Positions 32,639 to 41,478 are shown, numbered from the stretch's first letter. The stretch: 64,000 nucleotides of DNA from Elusimicrobiales bacterium (GCA_028713125.1 JAQTOU010000004.1:124001-188000), one strand, 5' to 3'. A program made the numbers and translations. The notes: generated by a model from the letters alone, not told the origin.

Positions 32639-33415
32639 ATGCTGGGAGCCATAGCCGGGGATATTATCGGGTCCGTATACGAGAACTTCCACACAAAGAG
32701 GAAGGACTTCAGGCTTTTCACCCCGCTCTCGAGCTTTACCGACGACACGGTCCTCACCGTCGCCGTCGCGGAAGCCATTTTAAGCGGCAAGCCTTACGGC
32801 GAAAGCATCCGGAGCTACGCCCGTAGCTATCCCCTGCGCGGCTACGGCGGCGGGTTCATGCGCTGGGCGCTTATCCCCGGCTCCGCCCCGTACAATAGTT
32901 TCGGCAACGGCTCCGCCATGCGCGTCAGCCCGGTAGCCTGGGCTTTCGAGAAAGAAGAAGAAATGCTCGCGCAGGCCGAATTCTCCGCCGCCTGCACCCA
33001 TAACCACCCCGAGGGCATAAAAGGCGCCCAGGCCGCGGCCCTGGCCGTGTTCCTCGCCCGGAAGGGCGCGGCGAAAGAAGAGATCAAAACCTCCATCGCC
33101 TCCAGGTACGGCTATGACCTTTCAAGAAAGCTCGATGAGATACGCCCCTCTTATAAAACGGAGATCAGCTGCCAGGCTTCCGTGCCCGAGGCGATAATCG
33201 CCTTCCTGGAAGCTGAAAACTTCGAAGACGCCGTCCGTAACGCGGTTTCGCTCGGCGGCGACGCGGACACGCAGGCGGCCATCGCCGGCTCGATAGCCGA
33301 AGCTTATTATAAAGGCATCCCCGCGGAGATCCTCCAGCGCGTGAATAAAAAACTGCCGGCCGGGTTCCTGGACGTCATAGCGCGGTTCCGCGCGAAGTTC
33401 CGCGCTGCGGCCTGA
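32639..33415 (+). CDS. ADP-ribosylglycohydrolase family protein
   Basis: 258 aa. The two metal-binding signatures of the family are present: TDDTVLT (about 34-40) and GGDADTQAAIAG (about 210-221), with a GNGSAMRVSP motif (about 88-97) typical of these enzymes. DraG-type members remove ADP-ribose from proteins; others act on small ADP-ribosylated molecules. Its target is unknown. It is in operon position among molybdopterin genes, which is unusual. AGGGAGAAT precedes ATG. Confidence 0.88.
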   Translation: MLGAIAGDIIGSVYENFHTKRKDFRLFTPLSSFTDDTVLTVAVAEAILSGKPYGESIRSYARSYPLRGYGGGFMRWALIPGSAPYNSFGNGSAMRVSPVAWAFEKEEEMLAQAEFSAACTHNHPEGIKGAQAAALAVFLARKGAAKEEIKTSIASRYGYDLSRKLDEIRPSYKTEISCQASVPEAIIAFLEAENFEDAVRNAVSLGGDADTQAAIAGSIAEAYYKGIPAEILQRVNKKLPAGFLDVIARFRAKFRAAA

Positions 33416-33442
33416 ACGGCCGGCGGCCTGTTAAGGAGAAAT

Positions 33443-33934
33443 ATGGAAAAAACTGAAAGTTTTAAATTCGCCGTGCTTACTTCAAGCGACCGCTGCTCCA
33501 GGGGCGAGTCGGAAGACGTGAGCGGCAAACTCGTTTCCGAAATGGCCAAGACCATAGGCGGCCTTGCCGCCGCCTACGACATCGTCCCGGACGAAATAGC
33601 CGCTATAAAGGAAAAGCTCCTCCATTACTGCGACACCCTCAAAGTAAACGTCGTCATCACCACCGGCGGAACCGGCTTCAGCGGCCGCGACGTCACCCCC
33701 GAGGCCACCGCCCAGGTAATAGAAAAGAACATCCCCGGCTTGCCCGAGCTGATGCGCGCCGAAGGCCTCAAAAAAACAAAAAAAGCGGTCCTCTCCCGCG
33801 GCATCTGCGGGATACGCAGGAACACCATCATCATCAATTTGCCCGGCAGCCCCAAAGCCGTAAAAGAATCCCTTGAAGCCGTCCTGGACCTGATCCCGCA
33901 CTCCCTTGAAATGCTCAGCGGCGGAAGGCACTGA
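33443..33934 (+). CDS. mog: Molybdopterin adenylyltransferase (Mog/MoaB type)
   Basis: 163 aa, single MoCF domain. TTGGTGFSGRDVTPEA (about 72-87) and INLPGSPKAVKE (about 131-142) are the MPT-binding motifs. It adenylylates molybdopterin for metal insertion by MoeA. AAGGAGAA lies before ATG. It is the last molybdopterin gene of the run, although moaD stands at 37046. Mog and MoaB cannot be told apart firmly by sequence alone. Confidence 0.92.
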   Translation: MEKTESFKFAVLTSSDRCSRGESEDVSGKLVSEMAKTIGGLAAAYDIVPDEIAAIKEKLLHYCDTLKVNVVITTGGTGFSGRDVTPEATAQVIEKNIPGLPELMRAEGLKKTKKAVLSRGICGIRRNTIIINLPGSPKAVKESLEAVLDLIPHSLEMLSGGRH

Positions 33935-33984
33935 AACTCTGACGGACTTCCAGTTGCCGATAGTTCTTAAAGGAGAAAACCGGA

Positions 33985-34674
33985 ATGCTTACGCTTATGA
34001 TATTGCTTATGGCCCTGGCCCTTGCCGGGGCCGGGATGATGTTCGTCGGGGTACGCGGCCTCCTGGCCAGGCGTGTGACCATTTATTCCGGGAAATGGCT
34101 GCTGGCCCTGGTAGCCATTTGTTTCCTCCCGCAATTCCTGAACGGCCTGAACCTGCTCGGCAAGCTCCCTTCGCTGGCCGTGATCAACCTTATCATGTAC
34201 CCCGGCCTGGTGCTGGTATTCTGGTTCATCACCAAGGGCTACATTATTTTCGGCGTTTCCGAGGAGCTCGCCAACGAAGCGCTTAAAGGCGCCTTCGGAA
34301 AGATGGGGCTGAAACACGAGCAGATGCTTGGTTCGGTAAAACTGGAGGATGGCGGGATCTTCCAGGTCTCAATACAGGACTGGGTGGGGACCATGCAGCT
34401 CAAGCCTAGGAATCCGGCGGCGAAGGCCAGGACGAAGGAACTTGTCGCCGCGCTTTCGGAGCATTTCTCGGCCTCGACCGCGCGGATCCGCTTCATGCCT
34501 TACTGGATCTACACGTTCTGCGGCGGCCTCCTGCTGGCAACGCTGCTTTTCTTTGCCGCCATGGTAGTGAACCACCTTGGCCGCAGGCCACAGCCCCCGG
34601 CGGAACAGCTAAAACCGTCCGCCGCCTCGGTCCTGCGCCCATGGAGCATGGATCGGACAGGACAGAATGTTTAA
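33985..34674 (+). CDS. Membrane protein of unknown function
   Basis: 229 aa. Four hydrophobic helices are seen: two or three in the first 95 residues and one near 175-193; between them is a soluble segment of about 80 aa (about 95-170). No family is recognised. AAAGGAG precedes ATG. Its end overlaps the glpT start by 8 bp, so it probably belongs with the glpT-glpQ operon rather than with mog. Confidence 0.6.
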   Translation: MLTLMILLMALALAGAGMMFVGVRGLLARRVTIYSGKWLLALVAICFLPQFLNGLNLLGKLPSLAVINLIMYPGLVLVFWFITKGYIIFGVSEELANEALKGAFGKMGLKHEQMLGSVKLEDGGIFQVSIQDWVGTMQLKPRNPAAKARTKELVAALSEHFSASTARIRFMPYWIYTFCGGLLLATLLFFAAMVVNHLGRRPQPPAEQLKPSAASVLRPWSMDRTGQNV

Positions 34675-36040
34675 CAAACTCCTGGCCATATATAAACCCG
34701 CCGCGTTCACGGAACCGCTGCCGGCGGATAAGGTCCGTCCGGCCTATACGCGCATGCGCTGGCAGGTGATGCTGAGCGTCTTCGCCGGCTACGCTTTTTT
34801 CTATTTCGTGCGCAACACTTTCTCTCTGGCCAAGCCGTACCTGATAAAGGACTACGGCATGTCCAAGGGCGACGTGGGCCTCATCGCTACCGGGCTCGCC
34901 ATAGCCTACGGCATGAGCAAGTTCATAATGGGCAGCGTTTCGGACCGGTCCAATCCGCGCTATTTCATGGCCACCGGCCTGCTGCTGTCCGGCCTGATAA
35001 ACCTGGTTTTCCCGAGCTTCGCGGGCTCGGTGGCGGTGATGTTCGTGCTTTGGTTCGCCAATGGCTGGGCGCAGGGTATGGGCTGGCCTCCCTGCGCGCG
35101 CACGCTGACGCACTGGTTCTCGGACCACGAGCGCGGGACTATCTTCGCCACCTGGAACCTGGCGCATAACGTGGGCGGCGGGCTGGTGGGGCCGGTGGTG
35201 AACGGCGCGCTGGCGCTGGCCGCGGTGATCGCCGGGGGCGCGGCCCTCAGCTCCGGCCTGACCTTTCATATAGTTTTCTACGTTCCCGCGCTGCTCGCCA
35301 TCTCGGCTGGGCTGCTGCTGCTGGTCTTCCTGCGCGACACGCCGCAGTCCTGCGGGCTGCCGTCGATAGAGGACTACAAGGACGACCACCCCGACACCGG
35401 CGTGGCCGACCCCGAGCGCGAGCTTACCTCCAAAGAGATATTTTTCAAGTTCATCTTCAATAACAAGCCGCTCTGGATAATCGCCGTCGCAAATATCTTC
35501 ATCTACGTGGTCCGTTACGGCGTGCTGAACTGGGCGCCCACCTACCTCACGGCGGCCAAGGCCTGCCCGGCCGGGACTTCGCGCTGGATGTTCTTCCTCT
35601 TCGAGGCCGCCGGTATTCCCGGCACCCTGCTGGCGGGCTGGGTCTCCGACAAGCTGTTCGGCGGGCGCAGGAGCCCGGTGTCTTTCATCTTCATGGTCCT
35701 GGTGACCATCGCAGTCTGGGTTTACTGGAAGAACCCTCCCGGCCATTTCCTGGTGGACGCGCTGGCGCTGTTCGCTATAGGGTTCCTGATCTACGGCCCG
35801 GTGATGCTGATAGGCGTCAGCGCCGTGGACCTGGCGCCCAAGAAGGCCGCGGGCACTGCTGCCGGCTTCACCGGTTTCTTCGGTTATGTCTTCGGTGCGG
35901 TCATCGCGGAGCTGGGGCTGGGCAGGATAGTCGACCGCTGGGGCTGGGACGGCGGGTTCATTTTGCTGCTCGGGGCCTGCGTGGTCTCGATGGCTCTGTT
36001 CGCCGCCACCTGGAAAGTTCACCATAAGCCGGACCGGTAA
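34667..36040 (+). CDS. glpT: Glycerol-3-phosphate / organophosphate antiporter (GlpT family)
   Basis: 457 aa, twelve-helix MFS protein of the OPA family. The N-terminus YTRMRWQVMLSVFAGYAFFYFVRN, GWPPCARTLTHWFS and MLIGVSAVDLAPKKAAGTAAG match GlpT. It exchanges glycerol-3-phosphate for phosphate. The periplasmic phosphodiesterase that would produce its substrate is encoded 48 bp downstream. UhpT/PgtP-like specificity cannot be excluded. Confidence 0.9.
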   Translation: MFNKLLAIYKPAAFTEPLPADKVRPAYTRMRWQVMLSVFAGYAFFYFVRNTFSLAKPYLIKDYGMSKGDVGLIATGLAIAYGMSKFIMGSVSDRSNPRYFMATGLLLSGLINLVFPSFAGSVAVMFVLWFANGWAQGMGWPPCARTLTHWFSDHERGTIFATWNLAHNVGGGLVGPVVNGALALAAVIAGGAALSSGLTFHIVFYVPALLAISAGLLLLVFLRDTPQSCGLPSIEDYKDDHPDTGVADPERELTSKEIFFKFIFNNKPLWIIAVANIFIYVVRYGVLNWAPTYLTAAKACPAGTSRWMFFLFEAAGIPGTLLAGWVSDKLFGGRRSPVSFIFMVLVTIAVWVYWKNPPGHFLVDALALFAIGFLIYGPVMLIGVSAVDLAPKKAAGTAAGFTGFFGYVFGAVIAELGLGRIVDRWGWDGGFILLLGACVVSMALFAATWKVHHKPDR

Positions 36041-36088
36041 AGACGGCAGGCAAAAAAATATTCCGGTCAGCCCGGATAAAGGGAAATC

Positions 36089-36967
36089 ATGAAAAAGATA
36101 CTCTTCCTGGTCATTATATCTTTGGTTCCGGGCTTATCCGCCGAAACCGGGCCCATAGCCGTGCACGGCCACCGCGGCAGCCGCGGCACCGCGCCGGAAA
36201 ACACCATCCCCGCTTTCAAGGCGGCGCTCGCGGCCGGGGCCGACGTGCTTGAAATGGACATGGGCGTGACGAAAGATAATGTGATAGTTATTTCCCACGA
36301 GCCCAGGATAACCCCCGAGCGCTGTCTCGGACTCGGGGGAGAGAAGCTTGAAAAGCCGGTGCCTCTCCGCTCCCTGACCCTGGCCGAGGTGAAAAAATAC
36401 GACTGCGGCTCGCTGCCCAATCCCAGGTTCCCGCGGCAAGTTCCCGCCCCGGGCGCGCGCATTCCCACGCTGGACGAGGTCTTCGCGCTGGTAAAAGCCT
36501 CCGGCTACGAGGCCGCCGGCAAAGTCGAGTTCAATATCGAGACCAAGATCTTTCCCGCCGAGCCGGAGCTCTCGCCCTCCCCGGCGGAGTTCGCGAAACT
36601 GGTGGCGGACGCCGTCAGGAAGAACGGCATGGAAAAACGCGTTATAGTGCAGTCTTTCGATGTGCGCACTCTTAAAGAAATAAAAAAAATAGCCCCGGCG
36701 ATACGCACCTCGCAGCTGACCTACGAGGAGCTGGTGGACATAGTGCCCGCCCTCAAGAGCGCAGGGGCGGATATCTGGAGCCCTAACGGCGATTGGATGA
36801 CTCCGGAGTCGGTCAGGGAAGCCCAGGCGGCAGGGATAAAAGTGGCCCCGTGGACGTTGAACACGCCCAAAGAATGGGACGCCGCCATCGCCGCGGGAGT
36901 GGACGCTATAATTACCGACTATCCCGGCGAGCTTGCGGCCTACCTGCGGTCAAAAAAACTGCGCTAA
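36089..36967 (+). CDS. glpQ: Periplasmic glycerophosphodiester phosphodiesterase
   Basis: 292 aa with a signal peptide ending near GLSA. The GDPD motifs HGHRGSRGTAPENT (about 26-39), EMDMGVTKDNVIVISHE (about 56-72) and the late TLNTPKEWDAAIAAGVDAIITDYP-type stretch (about 250 onward) include the catalytic His pair and the metal-binding Glu/Asp. It splits glycerophosphodiesters to glycerol-3-phosphate and an alcohol, feeding GlpT. AAAGGGAAA precedes ATG. Confidence 0.93.
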   Translation: MKKILFLVIISLVPGLSAETGPIAVHGHRGSRGTAPENTIPAFKAALAAGADVLEMDMGVTKDNVIVISHEPRITPERCLGLGGEKLEKPVPLRSLTLAEVKKYDCGSLPNPRFPRQVPAPGARIPTLDEVFALVKASGYEAAGKVEFNIETKIFPAEPELSPSPAEFAKLVADAVRKNGMEKRVIVQSFDVRTLKEIKKIAPAIRTSQLTYEELVDIVPALKSAGADIWSPNGDWMTPESVREAQAAGIKVAPWTLNTPKEWDAAIAAGVDAIITDYPGELAAYLRSKKLR

Positions 36968-37045
36968 GCCCGCCGCTTTTTGTTATTATTGATAAAATAT
37001 ACTGAAGGGGAGCTTTTTCAGGCGTACACAGAGCCGCGGACTTTT

Positions 37046-37273
37046 ATGAAAATCACGGTCAAACTTATCGGCCCGCTCATTTACGAGGCGGGGTTCAGCG
37101 AGAAAGAGCTGACTTTTCCCGGGACCATGACGGCGGCTGAGCTCTCGGCGCACGTGAAAATAGACAAGAAGCGGGCTACCATAATCACCCGCAACGGCAA
37201 GGCCGCCGCCGCGGGGGAAGCGCTGGAAGACGGGGACAGGGTGGCTATTTCGTACATTTATTCCGGCGGTTAG
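37046..37273 (+). CDS. MoaD/ThiS-family sulfur carrier
   Basis: 75 aa beta-grasp protein that ends in the Gly-Gly tail (YIYSGG) needed for thiocarboxylate formation. The Mo context nearby favours MoaD (small subunit of molybdopterin synthase) over ThiS, but no moaE or thiS partner is adjacent. The start at 37046 gives the normal length; an in-frame ATG at 36980 would add 22 unconserved residues. The Shine-Dalgarno is poor. Confidence 0.8.
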   Translation: MKITVKLIGPLIYEAGFSEKELTFPGTMTAAELSAHVKIDKKRATIITRNGKAAAAGEALEDGDRVAISYIYSGG

Positions 37274-37309
37274 CCGCCGCGCATACTGAATTATCGGCAT
37301 AAGGGGCAT

Positions 37310-38758
37310 ATGGCACAATTAGACAAGCTCATTGAAAAGATCCAGACGAACCAGGAGATAATCCTGGAGGCGGGCAAGGCGCCGATGCTTAAGACCGACG
37401 CCGGGGCCACCGCCATGTTCAACCAGCTGGTTTCAGCGCTGCAGCTGAGCAATCTCCTGCAGGAGATCGCGCCGGCGGACAGCAAGGCCACGGTAGCCCA
37501 GCATAAGCCCGCGAGCTTCGAATACACTTTCGGAGGCAAGACCGTGGCCGTGGTCTACGCGCCGGAGGGCGCCCAGGCTGGCGCGAAAATAACCCTGGCG
37601 AACGGCGCGTCAAAAGCGTCCGTGTCGGGCTATGTCTGCACTCCCGAGGTCCCGCCCTCGGACGAGCCGGAGATAAACAGGCTGCTCCGGAAGATGTTCA
37701 AGATGAACTCCTCCGACCTCCACCTCACCTCCGGCCACAAGCCGATGGTGCGGCTCCACGGGGATATGAAGGAGCTTGCGGACGAAGAAGTTGTGAAGCA
37801 GGACCATATGTGCACCCTGATCGCCGAGATCATGCCCCCGCACAACGCCGCGCAGTTCGACGAGATCCACGACACCGACTTCGCCCATGAAATAGTCGGC
37901 CTGGCCCGCTTCCGCGTGAACGTGTTCAAAGACAGGTACGGTATGGGGACGGTGCTGAGGCAGATCCCCATGGAGATAGTTACCGCCGAAAAACTCGGCT
38001 TGTCCAAGGAAGTGCTCGACCTCTGTTTCCTTACCAAGGGGCTGGTGCTGGTGACCGGGCCCACCGGGTCGGGCAAGTCAACCACGCTCTGCGCTATGGT
38101 GGACTATATCAACCGCCACCGCAAAGACCATATCATCACGATCGAGGACCCTATCGAGTTCGTCCACAACAAGAAGAACTGCCTGATAAACCAGCGCGAG
38201 GTGCACGTGCACACCAAGTCTTTCTCGCAGGCTTTGCGCGCCGCGCTGCGCGAGGACCCGGATATAGTACTTGTGGGAGAAATGCGCGACCTGGAGACTA
38301 TCGCGATAGCCATCGAGACCGCCGAGACCGGCCACCTCGTCTTCGGCACGCTCCACACCACGACGGCCGCTTCCACGGTGGACCGCATCATAGACCAGTT
38401 CCCCGCGGACAGGCAGAGCCAGATAAGGACCATGCTCTCCACCTCGCTGAAAGGCGTCGTGGCCCAGACGCTCTGCAAAAAGATCGGCGGGGGGCGCGTA
38501 GCGGCCATGGAAACCCTGTTCGTTACAAGCGCTATCTCCAACCTCATACGCGAAGGGAAGATCTTCCAGATCCCTTCGATCATGCAGACCGGCAAGAAGC
38601 AGGGCATGGTCCTGCTCAACGACGCGCTTTTTAAATTAGTGTGCGATAAGCAGGTGGAGCCGCAGGAGGCTTACATGAAGTGCGTGGACAAGCCGGCCTT
38701 CGCGGCCATGCTGAAGACGAAAGGTATAACCGTTAAACTGGGCGAGATGGACGAATAG
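37310..38758 (+). CDS. pilT: PilT-type twitching-motility ATPase with N-terminal extension
   Basis: 482 aa; PilT is usually about 345-370 aa. The PilT core starts near residue 120 (INRLLRKMFKMNSSDLHLTSG) and contains Walker A GPTGSGKST (about 249-257), an Asp box, Walker B (DPDIVLVGEMRD, about 318-329) and His box. The first 115 residues are an unrecognised domain with a predicted helix and beta segment. PilT hexamers power pilus retraction at the inner membrane. The pilin gene at 5962 is a possible partner. It stands alone with a terminator behind it. Confidence 0.93.
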   Translation: MAQLDKLIEKIQTNQEIILEAGKAPMLKTDAGATAMFNQLVSALQLSNLLQEIAPADSKATVAQHKPASFEYTFGGKTVAVVYAPEGAQAGAKITLANGASKASVSGYVCTPEVPPSDEPEINRLLRKMFKMNSSDLHLTSGHKPMVRLHGDMKELADEEVVKQDHMCTLIAEIMPPHNAAQFDEIHDTDFAHEIVGLARFRVNVFKDRYGMGTVLRQIPMEIVTAEKLGLSKEVLDLCFLTKGLVLVTGPTGSGKSTTLCAMVDYINRHRKDHIITIEDPIEFVHNKKNCLINQREVHVHTKSFSQALRAALREDPDIVLVGEMRDLETIAIAIETAETGHLVFGTLHTTTAASTVDRIIDQFPADRQSQIRTMLSTSLKGVVAQTLCKKIGGGRVAAMETLFVTSAISNLIREGKIFQIPSIMQTGKKQGMVLLNDALFKLVCDKQVEPQEAYMKCVDKPAFAAMLKTKGITVKLGEMDE

Positions 38759-38776
38759 CCGGCGCGCCGCGCGAAT

Positions 38777-38809
38777 AAAAAAGCCCCGGGCAGCTGCCGG
38801 GGCTTTTTT
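38777..38809. terminator. Bidirectional intrinsic terminator
   Basis: GCCCCGG (38783-38789) and CCGGGGC (38797-38803), A-run left and T-run right, between converging pilT and ppnP. Confidence 0.9.
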
Positions 38810-38823
38810 ATTCGCCGGAAAGC

Positions 38824-39108
38824 TCAATCCACGTAGAGGCAGAGGTAGGCGGTGTCTTCGGCGACTTTCAGCTGGAATCTGGAATTCGGGGCCACGGTGA
38901 AAGAGGAGCCCTTAGGAAAATCTTTCCAGGCGGTTTCTCCGGGCAGTTTTACGGTCAGCTTGCCGCTGGTGACGGTCATGATCTCTTTCTTGCCGGTGCC
39001 GAACTCGTAGTCGCCGGGGGCCATCACGCCGGTGGTGGCGGGGCCGGTGCCGGAGGTGAAGGCTATAGATTTAACCCTGCCGTCGAAATATTCGTTCGTC
39101 TTGAACAT
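38824..39108 (-). CDS. ppnP: Pyrimidine/purine nucleoside phosphorylase
   Basis: 94 aa cupin of the former DUF1255 (YaiE) family. [16 protein letters not shown], the [19 protein letters not shown] stretch and [16 protein letters not shown] match along its whole length. The E. coli homologue phosphorolyses many nucleosides to base and ribose-1-phosphate. It lies 6 bp behind the Cys-rich mini-protein gene. Confidence 0.92.
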   Translation of the reverse strand: MFKTNEYFDGRVKSIAFTSGTGPATTGVMAPGDYEFGTGKKEIMTVTSGKLTVKLPGETAWKDFPKGSSFTVAPNSRFQLKVAEDTAYLCLYVD

Positions 39109-39114
39109 ATCGGA

Positions 39115-39306
39115 TCAATGCCCGCAGCAGCCGTTGCACTTGTGGCCGCCGGGATTTATGGGGCAGCCGCCTTCGGAAGCGGAGGAGCCTTTCTTCAGGC
39201 CGGGGACTTCGTCCGAAACTTTGACCACCTTGCCCAGCTTCTTGTCATAGACATAGCGGCCGGTGGCGGTTTCCTGCTTTTTTTGTTCTTCTTTATGGTC
39301 GGCCAT
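39115..39306 (-). CDS. Cys-rich small protein of unknown function
   Basis: 63 aa from ATG 39306 (AGGA 6-7 bp upstream). The N-terminal half is polar and charged; the tail carries four Cys and two His (GGCPINPGGHKCNGCCGH), a likely metal-binding or redox tip. No family recognised. It lies between tRNA-Arg and ppnP on the same strand and is too short for firm proof, but the Shine-Dalgarno and the tight 6-bp gap to ppnP support it. Confidence 0.6.
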   Translation of the reverse strand: MADHKEEQKKQETATGRYVYDKKLGKVVKVSDEVPGLKKGSSASEGGCPINPGGHKCNGCCGH

Positions 39307-39336
39307 AAGATTCCTGGAAGGGTTTGTGGTTAAATT

Positions 39337-39411
39337 TGGTGCGCCCGACAGGAATCGAACCTGTACAACCGCCTTCGCAGGGCGGGACTCTATCCGTTGA
39401 GATACGGGCGC
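39337..39411 (-). tRNA. tRNA-Arg (anticodon GCG)
   Basis: The minus strand folds as a full cloverleaf: acceptor GCGCCCG/CGGGCGC with encoded ACCA (39337-39340), D-stem CTC/GAG, anticodon stem CCGCC/GGCGG with loop CTGCGAA, and T-arm ACAGG-TTCGATT-CCTGT. The anticodon is GCG (39376-39378), reading CGC and CGU. Most bacteria use ACG edited to ICG for these codons, so GCG is unusual. Confidence 0.93.
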
Positions 39412-39451
39412 AGAACCTAGGCAGTGCTGAAACAAACGGCTGAAGTACTAT

Positions 39452-39479
39452 TTTATAATTTATATGGGGGGGATAACAA
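39452..39479 (-). promoter_or_regulatory. Promoter of tRNA-Arg
   Basis: On the minus strand TTGTTA (39474-39479), 16-bp spacer and TATAAA (39452-39457), about 40 bp before the mature 5' end. Confidence 0.5.
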
Positions 39480-39486
39480 TGATTAC

Positions 39487-41478
39487 TCATATCCCCATCA
39501 GTTTTCTCCACCAGGATTTTTCTTCTTCCTTGAGCTCGGGGGTCTGCTCGAAAACCGGCTCCTCCGACTGGCCGCGGTAGATAGGCATCGCGACCCGGAA
39601 AGTGGTTCCGCGTCCGGGCTCGCTTTCGAGGGTTATCCTCCCTCCCTGCATTATGACCATGGCTTTGGTAATAGAAAGGCCAAGGCCGGTCCCGCCCACC
39701 TTTTCGCCGGCGGCCACCTGCACGAACTTTTCGAAGACCTTGGCCTGGTCTTCCTTTTTGATGCCGCAGCCGGTGTCTTTGACCGAGAGGAAAGAATAGC
39801 CGCTCAGGGCCTCCTTGCCGGCGTCGGCCGAGACCTCGATGCTCCCGCCCTGGGGGGTGAACTTTATGGAGTTGGAGATGAGGTTGATAAGCACCTGCAC
39901 GGTGCGGCGCTTGTCGGCGTAAATATTCTGCACCCCGGGCTCGCAGGCGACGGTGAGGTTCACGCCTTTGGAGGTGGCCCAGGCCCTCATCGATTCGACG
40001 GCCTCTTTCGCCACTTCGGAAGCGTCGGCGCCCTCTTTGTGGAAGATCAGCTTGCCGGACTGCAGTTTGGAGAAATCCAGGATATCGGTGATTATCGAGT
40101 TCAGGCGCTCGGTATTGCGGATGGCGGTGTTCAGGATCCCCCGGCCGGCCTCCTCTTTCGCCACGTCCCGGCTCATAAGTTCCAGCGCGGCTTTTATCGA
40201 GGTAAGCGGGGAGCGCAGCTCGTGGGTCATATTGGCTATGAATTCCTGCTGCATCTGCTCCACCTGTTTCAGCTTGGCGGCGTCGGTTGGGATAGAGACA
40301 GTACCCACTATCTTTCCGTCTTCGTTCTGGATTATCGCGGTGGATTTTTTCACCGTTTCAGCCAGTGCGGCCGAGCCGCCCTTTTCCAGCTCTTTGGAAA
40401 TATCCGCCTTGTCGTCAGACTTTATCTCTTTGGCCAGGGAGACCACCTGGCTTTCCAGCTGGGACAGGTCCATTATTTTTTTGCCGGAAAGTTCGGACAG
40501 GGGCCTGCCGGAAATGGCCTCCGCCTGCGGGTTCATCATCAAAATATTGCCGTTCTTGTCCACGACCACGACGCCGTCCGCCATGTTGGTCATCACGGTC
40601 TCGGCGCGAACCATGTCGTTCTCTACTCTCTTCTTTTCGCCGCGGATCCCGACAAGGGCCTTGTTAACGCTGTCTTCTATTTCCTTCTTGAGCTTGGCGG
40701 CAAGAATATCCATTATCCGGCGCTGTTCTTCAGGGTCGGCGGTGCTGCGGGCTATTACTGTCCCGATGGCCGCTTCAAAGCCCAGGTCCGAGATCTGTCC
40801 CGCTACGTTCCCGGATGTCGCCGCGGCCTGCTGCGTCTGCTGAGCTGTTTCCGGACTTGCGGCGGTTCCGTATCCGGTTCCAGCTCCGGCTCCAGCTCCT
40901 GCTCCGGCTCCGGCTCCAGCTCCTGCTCCGGTTCCAGCCCCGGTTCCAGCCCCGGTTCCAGCCCCGGTTCCAGTCCCGGCTCCTGCCCCGGCTCCGGTTC
41001 CTGCTCCCGGACCGCCGCCGGGCCCGGCGCCGGATTGCGGCTGGTTCAGGTCCACCTTGGCGTAAACGGCTTCACTGAGGGTTATCCTTTCTATACCCCG
41101 CTCTTTAAGGAAAGTTTTGGCTTCGCCTTTGTAGGCCTGCACCTGGCAGAGGGCCAGCAGGTCTTCCTCGGAAACGCCACGGGTGAAAGTTACGGTCTGT
41201 ATGCGGGACTTCGTGAACAGGTTCCTCAGAGAATTGGGCAGCTTGTCCGAGGCGATCAGCGGCGTGCTGTTTATAAGCAGCTTGTCGTTATCCAGCGTCA
41301 TCGAGAATTCGGCGCCGTCCAGCGAATCCGAGATCTGCTCGAGCAGCGCTTTTCCTTCGATAAGCGCCTGTTTTACCTGGGGGTGGTCCGGTTTATAAAG
41401 GTTTATCTGCACCAGCGCGCGGGTGAAGACTTTAAGAAAATTAAACCAGAGCTGTTTCGGGTCCTGCGTTTCTGTCAT
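39487..41478 (-). CDS. PAS-containing sensor histidine kinase with Gly-Ala-Thr linker
   Basis: 663 aa, no transmembrane helix. An N-terminal helical domain (1-147) is followed by a low-complexity Gly/Ala/Thr/Pro linker (about 149-200), a coiled segment, a PAS domain (about 285-395), the dimerisation helix with H419 in FIANMTHELRSPL, and a HATPase domain with N-box NLISNSIKFT, DTGCGI and GGTGLGLSI. No response regulator is adjacent. The ATG overlaps the stop of the nucleotide-sugar dehydrogenase (ATGA), so the two are co-translated. Confidence 0.92.
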   Translation of the reverse strand: MTETQDPKQLWFNFLKVFTRALVQINLYKPDHPQVKQALIEGKALLEQISDSLDGAEFSMTLDNDKLLINSTPLIASDKLPNSLRNLFTKSRIQTVTFTRGVSEEDLLALCQVQAYKGEAKTFLKERGIERITLSEAVYAKVDLNQPQSGAGPGGGPGAGTGAGAGAGTGTGAGTGAGTGAGTGAGAGAGAGAGAGAGAGTGYGTAASPETAQQTQQAAATSGNVAGQISDLGFEAAIGTVIARSTADPEEQRRIMDILAAKLKKEIEDSVNKALVGIRGEKKRVENDMVRAETVMTNMADGVVVVDKNGNILMMNPQAEAISGRPLSELSGKKIMDLSQLESQVVSLAKEIKSDDKADISKELEKGGSAALAETVKKSTAIIQNEDGKIVGTVSIPTDAAKLKQVEQMQQEFIANMTHELRSPLTSIKAALELMSRDVAKEEAGRGILNTAIRNTERLNSIITDILDFSKLQSGKLIFHKEGADASEVAKEAVESMRAWATSKGVNLTVACEPGVQNIYADKRRTVQVLINLISNSIKFTPQGGSIEVSADAGKEALSGYSFLSVKDTGCGIKKEDQAKVFEKFVQVAAGEKVGGTGLGLSITKAMVIMQGGRITLESEPGRGTTFRVAMPIYRGQSEEPVFEQTPELKEEEKSWWRKLMGI
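40873..41030. repeat. Hexanucleotide-type repeat tract inside the histidine kinase gene
   Basis: About 150 bp of variants of GGAGCC/GGAACC (plus strand: GGCTCC, GGTTCC, AGCTCC) encode the Gly-Ala/Gly-Thr linker. All units are multiples of 3, so length changes keep the frame. Confidence 0.85.

Noticed and set aside
40873-41030. Phase-variable on/off switch in the histidine kinase
   Set aside because: All repeat units are multiples of three, so slippage cannot shift the frame.
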